DNA of 64,000 bases. Source: Leptodactylus fallax (Eukaryota > Chordata > Amphibia > Anura > Leptodactylidae). A model generated the notes under the pieces. It was not told the origin of the DNA, ran no database searches, and was given only the letters and a program-made list of their open reading frames with translations. A program made the position numbers and the translations under genes. How positions within the stretch are numbered: the stretch's first letter is position 1; the number at the start of each line of letters is the position of its first letter. Location: the NCBI GenBank assembly GCA_947044405.1, contig CAMRHE010000206.1, positions 3,038,001 through 3,102,000 on the forward strand, given 5' to 3'. This document shows positions 44,870 through 54,974 of the stretch, one piece after another.

Positions 44870-45965
44870 AAAGGGGCAATATACTATGTGGGGGTCAATA
44901 AAAGAAGCAGTTTATTGTATGGAGCCCAGTAAAGAGGGTAATATACTGTAAGGCCCGGTTCACATCTGCGTTCGGCCATTCCTTTCGAAATCAGTATGTG
45001 AAATTTCAAAAAGTGATTTTGTACGGTCCGGATTATAACCCATTGATTTCAATGGGTTTTAAAAGTAATCCGCATGTATCAGTTTGTGCCATTTCCGTTT
45101 GGTTTCTGCTTTTTTGTGCGGAGAGAAAAGTAGAACTTGCAGGACTTTGTCTCCGTACTAAAAATAAGGATTCCAGACGGACAGCAACCAATCCGTGTTT
45201 TTTTTTTTTTTTTTTTTTTAACATTGAGGTCTATGGAAAACAGATTACAAACGGATAGAAATCAGTTTGTGTCCGTTTTTGACCAATCCGTTTTTTTTTT
45301 TTTTTTTTTTCCCCTTCTGCATTCTGAGCATGCAGAGAGGGAAAACGGATTGCAAAACGGACACAAACTAATTGCTAATAATTTGTAATCCGTTTTCCAT
45401 AGACCTCGATGTTAAAAAAAAACGGATCGGTTGCTGTCTGTCTGGAATCCTTATTTTTATTACGGAGACAAAGTCCTGCAAGTTCTACTTTTCTCTCCGC
45501 ACAAAAAAAACAGAAACCAGACGAAATGGCACAAACTGATACATGCGGATTACTTTTAAAATCCATTGAAATCAATGGGTTGTAATCCGGACAGTGCAAA
45601 ATCAGTTTTTGAAATTTCACATACTGATTTTGAACAGAATGGCTAAACGCAGATGTGAACAGGGCCTAAGAGGGCCAGTAATGGGGACAATATAATGTGC
45701 AGGATCAAGGGGGCTTTTTACTGTTTGGGGGCCAGTAAAAGTGACTTTATACCTTGAGGGGGGCTATGAAGGGGGCTTTATGCAGTGTGGGGTGGGGACA
45801 TAAAGGTGCAAAATACTGTATGGGGGCTAGTAAAGGGGACTTGATACTGTGGGGGGACACTAAAGGGAGCTTTACACTGTGTGGGGGCCAGTGAAGAGGG
45901 CTTTATACTGTGTGGGGCCAGAGGTTAAAGGGGCATTACACTGTGTGGGGCAGTCCTAAATAAAA
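44870..45965 (+). repeat. Tandem repeat of about 45-bp GGGGCCAGTAAAGGGG unit, split by a MITE
   Basis: Units such as GGGGGCCAGTAAAAGTGACT and TTTATACTGTGTGGGG occur at 44870-44950 and again at 45667-45960. A further patch lies near 47920-48010. The Harbinger MITE at 44952-45666 inserted into the array. Confidence 0.75.
44952..45666. mobile_element. Large palindromic Harbinger-type MITE, 715 bp
   Basis: Ends GGCCCGGTTCACATCTGCG and CGCAGATGTGAACAGGGCC with TAA on both sides (44949-44951, 45667-45669). The two arms of about 340 bp are nearly complementary along their whole length, e.g. ATGGGTTTTAAAAGTAATCC and GGATTACTTTTAAAATCCAT. The centre near 45290-45320 is a T-tract and CTGCATTCTGAGCATGCAG. 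Confidence 0.88.
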
Positions 45966-48365
45966 TATTAAGGGTCGGTACAGAGAGCCTGGTATTTTAC
46001 TGGACTAAAAGCGCAGAACTGCAATTGGGTGTAGTTCCAATAAAGCTGGGATGTGGCCTAAAATGGGGCATGGCCTAAAACTTTTAATTAGGTGGGCCCC
46101 AAGCTTTATGTTTAGAGGCCCCTTAAATCAAATACTAAGTCATCCCCTGCCTGTAAGTGAATCAAGTGAGTTGTGGGTGACTGTGTCTGTTGTCTTAGTA
46201 TCTCAAGGAGCGTTAAACAATAAATCTCCCTTGCCAGCTTCTGTTACCTAGGGCAGGTTATAAAAGACGTGTTATTACAGCCTCCTGTGTGACAAAAATA
46301 TATATCATTGCTAACATGACTGCTACATGCCATACATGCTTATATCACCATCGTGCCTTGTGGGTGGCTGCATTGGTTACCTGTCATTACACCTTATCAT
46401 GTGATGTAAACCCAGATCTGTTTGGGACCATGGAGTACTGTAGGATTTGGAATGTATGATTTTATTTGCCCATAAGCAGTTGCTAACTTTGTTAGGGAAT
46501 AAGTGTCACATTGCTGGGGGTCCAACCACTGGGTCCCCCAGTGATCGGTAAAAGAGGAGGATGCAGGGGGAAATTCAGTTCTCTTGATCACTGGTGAACC
46601 CAGGGATCGTATCCCTAGTGATGTGACACTTATCTCCTATCCTGGCGATAGGGGATAAATGTCTGTAATGGGACAACCCCTTTAAAAGCTGGATTGTCCA
46701 TAATATCAGTGTTACTGTACATAAAAGAACTGCCCCAGAAGCTCCATTCTGCACTTTTCAAATTTTTATTTGATTAAAATTTTGAAAACCTTGTATCATT
46801 TTCATTCCACTTCACAATTATCTGCTACTTTGTGCTGGTCTATCACTTAAAATCTCAAGAAAATACATTTAAGGCTATTTGCAGAAGACCGTGGGTATTT
46901 TGCGGTCCGCAAACTAGGAATTAGTCTTCCGTTTTTGCGGACAGAGTGTCTTCAGTGTTTCTTCAGCATCAGTGAACTAGGTCCGCAAAAACTGACAGTG
47001 TCTTCAGTGTGCCATCGGTGTGTGATCCTAGTTTGCGGTTCCACCATAAAAAACACAGGTGACATCTAATTATATCCCTAACTTGTCCTCGAAAATGGAC
47101 GGTGCATCAGTGTGCCGTCCTAGGTTTTTAGTCTCCCATAGGTTTCTATGGGCAAGTTCGTTCAACAAAAACTGAACAGAATAGGACCTGTTCTATCTGA
47201 CATGGTGTGGAATCACGGCTTGCACACTGATCAGTGAAAAACATGGTCGTTTGCATGTACCCATAAAAATTAATGGCTCAGTGTGCAATACGTGAAAAAC
47301 AAGGATAGCACACAAATCTCTCCCAAGGTCGTCTGCAACGGGCCTATGTCTGTGATAAAATGTGAAAAAGTTCGAGGAGTACGAATACTTTTGCAAGCCA
47401 CTGTATATGATCTCTGTCCTGGTATACACCATTGAATATTCATCTTATACATGGAGAGACCAGAGAATGGCAAGTATATTTTATTATCAGTGAAGAACAG
47501 GTAAAGTAAGCAAAAAATTAGGGCCTGTGTGAAGCACCTGAGCGGGCCCACTCAGCTGCCGGGTGATGACTGCAGGTGCTGCTGTTTCTTTTTTAATAGG
47601 CCGTTACCTGCTGGAGTAACCCCAGCAAGTAATGGGCCCTATTTACTTACCAACCTTCACTCCTGCTCACAGCAGCCTCTGCTTCCCTTGAGCCCTCCAG
47701 GGGTCCCTGTGGGTCTCATATCATGGTGTACCACAGATTGGACCTCCACTAACTAAAGGTTTATGGCAGATTTCAATATGTGTGTAGTTCTAGAACCTAA
47801 TGATGATGGCAACACCAAAATACTGGCCAGGGGACGATCATTAAAAAGGTTACCTTCTAGGGCTCTGAGGACTTAGAGCTTATTCACAAGAATGGAGCTG
47901 ATGTATATACTGTATGGAGGCCAGTAAAAGGGGTAGTATATTGAGGGGCCAATAAAGGAAGCAGCATTCTGTATGAGGGATTTATACTGAGTGGGGACCA
48001 ATAAAGGGGGATTATTTTTAACTTGCAAATGGGGGGGGGGGCATTTCCAGTAAAGAGTGGTGTGGCCTAAAATTTTGATTAGGGGGCCCCTCAGACATAA
48101 TTTTTCTTGGGGAACCCGAAATGACAACTCCACCCCTGGCTGATGCAAGATACTATGTGAAAATGGCTTTAAAGAGGTATTCTGTTCACAATTTGCTGAA
48201 CTGTGGAGATCTGGTCTCTAGGACCCCCACCAATCAAGAGGATGGGGGTGTATTTCAGGTTGAAAATACACACCGCTGCTCCATCCATTTCAACAAGAAC
48301 CGCAATACTTTGGTTATCTCCGGTTGTTCCCATTGAAATGCATGAAGTGACAGTACTTATTTCCA
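45966..48365. other. Intergenic, repeats only
   Basis: Holds a MITE-like stretch at 46480-46690 (ATCACTGG facing CCAGTGATC; ends GGGACAACCCCTTT), a block with repeated TTTTGCGG/AGTTTGCGG phrases at 46870-47270, and the GGGGCCAGTAAA repeat patch at 47920-48010. No gene was recognised. Confidence 0.45.
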
Positions 48366-50005
48366 ACCTACTGCTGTACTATAAGTACTATATACTATAC
48401 ATATATGATGCTAGTAGTCCCTGCCTCCCAGCGACATACTGTCCTGTACTATAAGTGCTATACATATATGATGCTAGTAGTCCCTGCCTCCCAGCGACAT
48501 ACTGTCATGTACTAAGTGCTAAACATATATGATACTAGTAGTCCCTGCCTCCCAGCGACATGCTGTCCTGTACTATAAGTACTATACACTATACATATAT
48601 GATGCTAGTAGTCCCTGCCTCCCAGCGACATACTGTCCTGTACTATAAGTACTATATACTATACATATATGATGCTAGTAGTCCCTGCCTCCGAGCGACA
48701 TACTGTCCTGTACTATAAGTACTATATACTATACATATATGATGCTAGTAGTCCCTGCCTCCCAGCGACATACTGTCCTGTACTATAAGTACTATATACT
48801 ATACATACAGTCATATGAAAAAGTTTGGGCACCCCTATTAATCTTAATCATTTTTAGTTCTAAATATTTGGGTGTTTGCAACAGCCATTTCAATTTGATA
48901 TATCTAATAACTGATGGACACAGTAATATTTCAGGATTGAAATGAGGTTTATTGTACTAACAGAAAATGTGCAATATGCATTAAACCAAAATTTGACCGA
49001 TGCAAAAGTATGGGCACCTCAACAGAAAAGTGACATTAATATTTAGTAGATCCTCCTTTTGCAAAAATAACAGCCTCTAGTCGCTTCCTATAGCTTTTAA
49101 TCAGTTCCTGGATCCTGGATGAAGGTATTTTTGACCATTCCTCTTTACAAAACAATTCCAGTTCAGTTAAGTTTGATGGTCGCCGAGCATGGACAGCCCG
49201 CTTCAAATTATCCCACAGATGTTCAATGATATTCAGGTCTGGGGACTGGGATGGCCATTCCAGAACATTGTAATTGTTCCTCTGCATGAATGCCTGAGTA
49301 GATTTGGAGCTGTGTTTTGGATCATTGTCTTGCTGAAATATCCATCCCCGGCGTAACTTCAAATTCGTCACTGATTCTTGTACATTATTCTCAAGAATCT
49401 GCTGATACTGAGTTGAATCCATGCGACCCTCAACTTTACCAAGATTCCCGGTGCCGGCATTGGCCACACAGCCCCAAAGCATGATGGAACCTCCACCAAA
49501 TTTTACAGTGGGTAGCAAGTGTTTTTCTTGGAATGCTGTGTTTTTTGGACGCCATGCATAATGCCTTTTTGTATGACCAAACAACTCAATCTTTGTTTCA
49601 TCAGTCCACAGGACCTTCTTCCAAAATGAAGCTGGGTTGTCCAAATGTGCTTTTGCATCCCTCAGGCGACTCTGTTTGTGGCGTGCTTTCAGAAACGGCT
49701 TCTTTCGCATCACTCTCCCATACAGCTTCTCCTTGTGCAAAGTGTGCTGTATTGTTGACCGATGCACAGTGACACCATCTGCAGCAAGATGATGCTGCAG
49801 CTCTTTGGAGGTGGTCTGTGGATTGTCCTTGACTGTTCTCACCATTCTTCTTCTCTGCCTTTCTGATATTTTTCTTGGCCTGCCACTTCTGGGCTTAACA
49901 AGAACTGTCCCTGTGGTCTTCCATTTCCTTACTATGTTCCTCACAGTGGAAACTGACAGGTTAAATCTCTGAGACAACTTTCTGTATCCTTCCCCTGAAC
50001 AACTA

Positions 50006-51572
50006 CAGTCATGGCCAAAAGTTTTGAGAATGATACAAATATAAATTTTTACAAAGTCTACTGCTTCAGTTTTTCTAATGGCAATTTGCATATACTCCAG
50101 AATGTTATAAAGAGTGATCAGCTTAACAGCAATTACTTGCAAAGTCAATATTTGCCTAGAAAATGAACTTTATCCCCCAAAACACATTTCAACATCATTG
50201 CAGCCCTGCCTTAAAAGGACCACCTAACATCGTTTCAGTGATTGCTCCATTAACACAGGTGTGGGTGTTGATGAGGACAGGACTGGAGATCAATCTGTCA
50301 TGATTAAGTAAGAATGACACCACTGGACACTTTAAAAGGAGGCTGGTGCTTGCCATCATTGTTTCTCTTCTGTTAACCATGGTTATCTCTAAAGAAACAC
50401 GTGCAGTCATCATTGCACTGCACAAAAATGGCCTAACTGGGAAGAGTATTGCAGCTAGAAAGATTGCACCTCAGTCAACAATCTATCGCATCATCAAGAA
50501 CTTCAAGGAGAGAGGTTCCATTGGTGCCAAAAAGGCTCCAGGGCGCCCAAGAAAGACCAGCAAGCGGCAGGACCGTCTCTTAAAAGTGTTTCAGCTGCGG
50601 GATCGGGCTACCAGCAGTGCAGAGCTTGCTGAGGAATGGCAGCAGGCAGGTGTGAGTGCATCTGCACGCACTGTGAGGCGGAGACTCTTGGAGCAAGGCC
50701 TGGTCTCAAGGAGGGCAGCAAAGAAGCCACTTCTCTCCAGAAAAAACATCAGGGACAGACTGATATTCTGCAAAAGGTACAGGGAATGGACTGCTGAGGA
50801 CTGGGGTAAAGTCATTTTCTCTGATGAATCCCCTTTTCGATTGTTTGGAACATCTGGAAAACAGCTTATTCGGAGAAGAAGAGGTGAGCGCTACCACCAG
50901 TCTTGTCTCATGCCAACTGTAAAGCATCTTGAAACCATTCATGTGTGGGGTTGCTTCTCAGCCAAGGGAATGGGCTCTCTCACAGTCTTGCCTAAAAACA
51001 CAGCCATGAATAAAGAATGGTACCAGAATGTCCTCCAAGAGCAACTTCTCCCAACCGTCCAAGAGCAGTTTGGCGCTCAACAATGCCTTTTCCAGCATGA
51101 TGGAGCACCTTGCCATAAAGCAAAGGTGATAACTAAATGGCTCAGGGAACAAAACATAGAGATTTTGGGTCCATGGCCTGGAAACTCCCCAGATCTTAAT
51201 CCCATTGAGAACTTGTGGTCAATCATCAAGAGACGGGTGGACAAACAAAAACCAACAAATTCAGACAAAATTAAAGCATTGATTCTGCAAGAATGGACTG
51301 CTATCAGTCAGGATTTGGTCCAGAAGTTGATTGAGAACATGCCAGGGAGAATTGCAGAGGTCCTGAAGAAGAAGGGTCAACACTGCAAATATTGACTTGC
51401 TGCATTAACTCATTCTAACTGTCAATATAAGCTTCTGTTACTCATAATATGAATGCAATTCTATTTCTGTATGTGATAAAAACATCTGACAAACACACAT
51501 AAAAACCAGAGGGCAGCAGATCATGTGAAAATATAATATTTGTGTCATTCTCAAAACTTTTGGCCATGACTG
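50006..51572 (+). mobile_element. Tc1/mariner element, DD35E type, copy 3 (nested)
   Basis: 1567 bp with TA at 50004-50005 and 51573-51574, inserted into the transposase gene of the DD34E element. Ends CAGTCATGGCCAAAAG as in the other copies. Orientation is opposite to its host gene. Confidence 0.97.
50346..51395 (+). CDS. Tc1-like transposase, copy 3
   Basis: 349-aa intact frame; likely start at ATG 50379 (ACCATGG). Private changes are Leu for Pro in KHLETIHVWG and Asn for Ser in ENMPGRI. Catalytic residues are present, and there is no stop or frameshift. Confidence 0.95.
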   Translation: MLAIIVSLLLTMVISKETRAVIIALHKNGLTGKSIAARKIAPQSTIYRIIKNFKERGSIGAKKAPGRPRKTSKRQDRLLKVFQLRDRATSSAELAEEWQQAGVSASARTVRRRLLEQGLVSRRAAKKPLLSRKNIRDRLIFCKRYREWTAEDWGKVIFSDESPFRLFGTSGKQLIRRRRGERYHQSCLMPTVKHLETIHVWGCFSAKGMGSLTVLPKNTAMNKEWYQNVLQEQLLPTVQEQFGAQQCLFQHDGAPCHKAKVITKWLREQNIEILGPWPGNSPDLNPIENLWSIIKRRVDKQKPTNSDKIKALILQEWTAISQDLVQKLIENMPGRIAEVLKKKGQHCKY

Positions 51573-52271
51573 TATGTTGAACAATCTTTGTTTTCAGATC
51601 ATTTGAGAGTTGTTTTGAGGAGCCCATGATGCCACTCTTCAGAGGAGATTCAAATAGGAGAACAACTTGCAATTGGCCACCTTAAATACCTTTTCTCATG
51701 ATTGGATACACCTGGCTATGAAGTTCAAAGCTCAGTGAGGTTACAAAACCAATTTTGTGCTTCAGTAAGTAAGTAAAAAGTAGTTAGGAGTATTCAAATC
51801 AATAAAATGATAAGGGTACCCAAATTTTTGCACCGGTCAAATTTTGGTTTAATGCATATTGCACATTTTCTGTTAGTACAATAAACCTCATTTCAATCCT
51901 GAAATATTACTGTGTCCATCAGTTATTAGATATATCAAATTGAAATGGCTGTTGCAAACACCCAAATATTTAGAACTAAAAATGATTAAGATTAATAGGG
52001 GTGCCCAAACTTTTTCATATGACTGTATATGATGCTAGTAGTCCCTGCCTCCCAGCGACATACTCTCCTGTACTATATACTATACATATATGATGGTAGT
52101 AGTCCCTGCCTCCCAGCGACATATTGTCCTGTACTATAAGTACTATATACTATACATATATGATGGTAGTAGTCCCTGCCTCCCAGCGACATACTCTCCT
52201 GTACTATATACTATACATATATGATGCTAGTAGTCCCTGCCTCCCAGCGACATACTGTCCTGTACTATATA

Positions 52272-53838
52272 CAGTCATGGCCAAAAGTTTTGAGAATGAC
52301 ATAAATATTATATTTTCACATGATCTGCTGCCCTCTGGTTTTTATGTGTGTTTGTCAGATGTTTTTATCACATACAGAAATATAATTGTATTCATATTAT
52401 GAGTAACAGAAGCTTATATTGACAGTTAGAATGAGTTAATGCAGCAAGTCAATATTTGCAGTGTTGACCCTTCTTCTTCAGGACCTCTGCAATTCTCCCT
52501 GGCATGCTCTCAATCAACTTCTGGACCAAATCCTGACTGATAGCAGTCCATTCTTGCAGAATCAATGCTTTAATTTTGTCTGAATTTGTTGGTTTTTGTT
52601 TGTCCACCCGTCTCTTGATGACTGACCACAAGTTCTCAATGGGATTAAGATCTGGGGAGTTTCCAGGCCATGGACCCAAAATCTCTATGTTTTGTTCCCT
52701 GAGCCATTTAGTTATCACCTTTGCTTTATGGCAAGGTGCTCCATCATGCTGGAAAAGGCATTGTTGAGCGCCAAACTGCTCTTGGACGGTTGGGAGAAGT
52801 TGCTCTTGGAGGACATTCTGGTACCATTCTTTATTCATGGCTGTGTTTTTAGGCAAGACTGTGAGAGAGCCCATTCCCTTGGCTGAGAAGCAACCCCACA
52901 CATGAATGGTTTCAGGATGCTTTACAGTTGGCATGAGACAAGACTGGTGGTAGCGCTCACCTCTTCTTCTCCGAATAAGCTGTTTTCCAGATGTTCCAAA
53001 CAATCGAAAAGGGGATTCATCAGAGAAAATGACTTTACCCCAGTCCTCAGCAGTCCACTCCCTGTACCTTTTGCAGAATATCAGTCTGTCCCTGATGTTT
53101 TTTCTGGAGATAAGTGGCTTCTCTGCTGCCCTCCTTGAGACCAGGCCTTGCTCCAAGAGTCTCCGCCTCACAGTGCGTGCAGATGCACTCACACCTGCCT
53201 GCTGCCATTCCTCAGCAAGCTCTGCACTGCTGGTAGTCCGATCCCCCAGCTGGAACACTTTTAAGAGACGGTCCTGCCGCTTCCTGGTCTTTCTTGGGCG
53301 CCCTGGAGCCTTTTTGGCACCAATGGAACCTCTCTCCTTGAAGTTCTTGATGATGCGATAGATTGTTGACTGAGGTGCAATCTTTCTAGCTGCAATACTC
53401 TTCCCAGTTAGGCCATTTTTGTGCAGTGCAATGATGACTGCACATGTTTCTTTAGAGATAACCATGGTTAACAGAAGAGAAACAATGATGGCAAGCACCA
53501 GCCTCCTTTTAAAGTGTCCAGTGGTGTCATTCTTACTTAATTATGACAGATTGATCTCCAGCCCTGTCCTCATCAACACCCACACCTGTGTTAATGGAGC
53601 AATCACTGAAACGATGTTAGGTGGTCCTTTTAAGGCAGGGCTGCAATGATGTTGAAATGTGTTTTGGGGGATAAAGTTCATTTTCTAGGCAAATATTGAC
53701 TTTGCAAGTAATTGCTGTTAAGCTGATCACTCTTTATAACATTCTGGAGTATATGCAAATTGCCATTAGAAAAACTGAAGCAGTAGACTTTGTAAAAATT
53801 AATATTTGTATCATTCTCAAAACTTTTGGCCATGACTG
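52272..53838 (-). mobile_element. Tc1/mariner element, DD35E type, copy 4
   Basis: 1567 bp with TA at 52270-52271 and 53839-53840, inserted directly into the satellite array in the opposite orientation to copy 3. Confidence 0.97.
52449..53498 (-). CDS. Tc1-like transposase, copy 4
   Basis: 349-aa intact frame; likely start at ATG 53465. It is the most diverged of the four, with CAVIIAL, KTRKRQ, LGDRTTSS and AAEKPLISRK, but the catalytic residues and full length are kept. Confidence 0.94.
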   Translation of the reverse strand: MLAIIVSLLLTMVISKETCAVIIALHKNGLTGKSIAARKIAPQSTIYRIIKNFKERGSIGAKKAPGRPRKTRKRQDRLLKVFQLGDRTTSSAELAEEWQQAGVSASARTVRRRLLEQGLVSRRAAEKPLISRKNIRDRLIFCKRYREWTAEDWGKVIFSDESPFRLFGTSGKQLIRRRRGERYHQSCLMPTVKHPETIHVWGCFSAKGMGSLTVLPKNTAMNKEWYQNVLQEQLLPTVQEQFGAQQCLFQHDGAPCHKAKVITKWLREQNIEILGPWPGNSPDLNPIENLWSVIKRRVDKQKPTNSDKIKALILQEWTAISQDLVQKLIESMPGRIAEVLKKKGQHCKY

Positions 53839-54359
53839 TACTATACATATAAGATGGTAGTAGTCCCTGCCTCCCAGCGACATACTGTCCTGTACTATAA
53901 GTACTATATACTATACATATATGATGGTAGTAGTCCCGGCCTCCCAGCGACATACTGTCCTGTACTATATATATAAGATGGTAGTAGTCCCTGCCTCCCA
54001 GAGACATACTGTCCTGTACTATAAGTACTATATACTATACATATATGATGCTAGTAGTCCCTGCCTCCCAGCGACATACTGTCCTGTACTATAAGTACTA
54101 TATACTATACATATATGATGGTAGTAGTCCCTGCCTCCCAGCGACATGCTGTCCTGTACTATAAGTACTATATACTATACATATATGATGCTAGTAGTCC
54201 CTGCCTCCCAGCGACATACTCTCCTGTACTATATACTATACATATAAGATGGTAGTAGTCCCTGCCTCCCAGCGACACACTCTCCTGTACTATATACTAT
54301 ACATATATGATGCTAGTAGTCCCTGCCTCCGAGCTACATACTGTCCTGTACTGTAATCA

Positions 54360-54880
54360 CCATGAGACAGTTTTGTGTCTGAAGCTTGGTTGTGCGAATA
54401 GAGGGTTAGGTTACACAGAAACTTTGGTTGCAAAGCCAAAGATCACCAGGTCGCCCTGCAAGTCCTTCACTGATGTCTCTGAATGGGGTCTCGCTGTGAC
54501 ACTTAGGGTGTTGCAGCCTGATTTCTACTAATACAAAAATTGTGTAGTGTTCAGTGTATTTGCAACAAGATGTCTCAACAGTGGCAGCTTAGAGGTCACA
54601 GGACAACACGGCGATCTGCTTGCATGACAAGAATTGCAGCCAAAGTTGATGTATAGCCCTAGCCTCAGGTACAGGAAATAGTTTATGGACACATTTTTTT
54701 CTAAAACCACAGCAGAATCGTTTCTGAGAAAATCACCTTAAAAGGTCAGAACATCGCAACATGTGAATGAGCTCTAAGAGTAAATGTAGACAGAGCAGTC
54801 GTTTTATCAGCTATAGTGTGTATAGAGACCTATAAGAAGACAGAGTAATAAACCCCACGGCAAGGTCTCCTACAAGACAG
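54360..54880. other. Upstream flank of DMAC1, nothing recognised
   Basis: Single-copy-looking DNA between the satellite and the DMAC1 promoter. No element end or exon identified. Confidence 0.4.
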
Positions 54881-54884
54881 CGAG

Positions 54885-54974
54885 TGACTCGCAGGGGGCG
54901 TGGGCTCCGCCCTGTACACGCCAGTCCTCGTGTGACTTTGAGCCGCGCGCTCGCATCTACTTCCGCTGTCTGTC
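54885..54974 (+). promoter_or_regulatory. DMAC1: DMAC1 promoter region
   Basis: GC- and CpG-rich, TATA-less stretch with GGGGGCGTGG and CTCCGCCC (GC boxes) and an ETS-like ACTTCCGC just before the start codon. It resembles a housekeeping promoter. Confidence 0.6.

Larger units (their letters stand above)
49036..51627 (-). pseudogene. DD34E Tc1 transposase gene split by an inserted transposon
   Basis: The 5' coding part runs from ATG 51627 down to 51575, and the 3' part from 50005 down to 49036. Leaving out the inserted element and one TA copy gives 1023 nt: an uninterrupted 340-codon frame plus stop. It has helix-turn-helix motifs (YRKLSQRFNLSVSTVRNIV), GRPRKISERQ, aspartates in [11 protein letters not shown] and FQQDNDPKH, and the glutamate in NIIEHLW, with 34 residues between the second Asp and the Glu. 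The only visible damage is the insertion. Confidence 0.93.
48808..52025 (-). mobile_element. Tc1 element, DD34E type, with long terminal inverted repeats
   Basis: Begins CAGTCATATGAAAAAGTTTG after TA (48806-48807) and ends in its exact complement before TA (52026-52027). The inverted repeats extend about 210 bp. Excluding the inserted copy 3 (50006-51572 plus one TA), the element is 1649 bp. It entered the satellite array first. Confidence 0.95.
48366..54357 (+). repeat. Satellite array, 61-71-bp unit, invaded by Tc1 elements
   Basis: The unit contains TATGATGCTAGTAGTCCCTG, CCTCCCAGCGACATACTGTC and CTGTACTATAAGTACTATA. Seven or more copies precede 48806; further blocks lie at 52026-52271 and 53839-54355. 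The intervening sequence is all transposon insertion: 48808-52025 and 52272-53838. Copies differ by a few bases (GATGCTAG/GATGGTAG, ACTGTCC/ACTCTCC). Confidence 0.93.

Noticed and set aside
48366..54357. Regular repeats that might suggest a CRISPR-like array
   Set aside because: The units are contiguous without unique spacers and the sequence is eukaryotic; it is a satellite.
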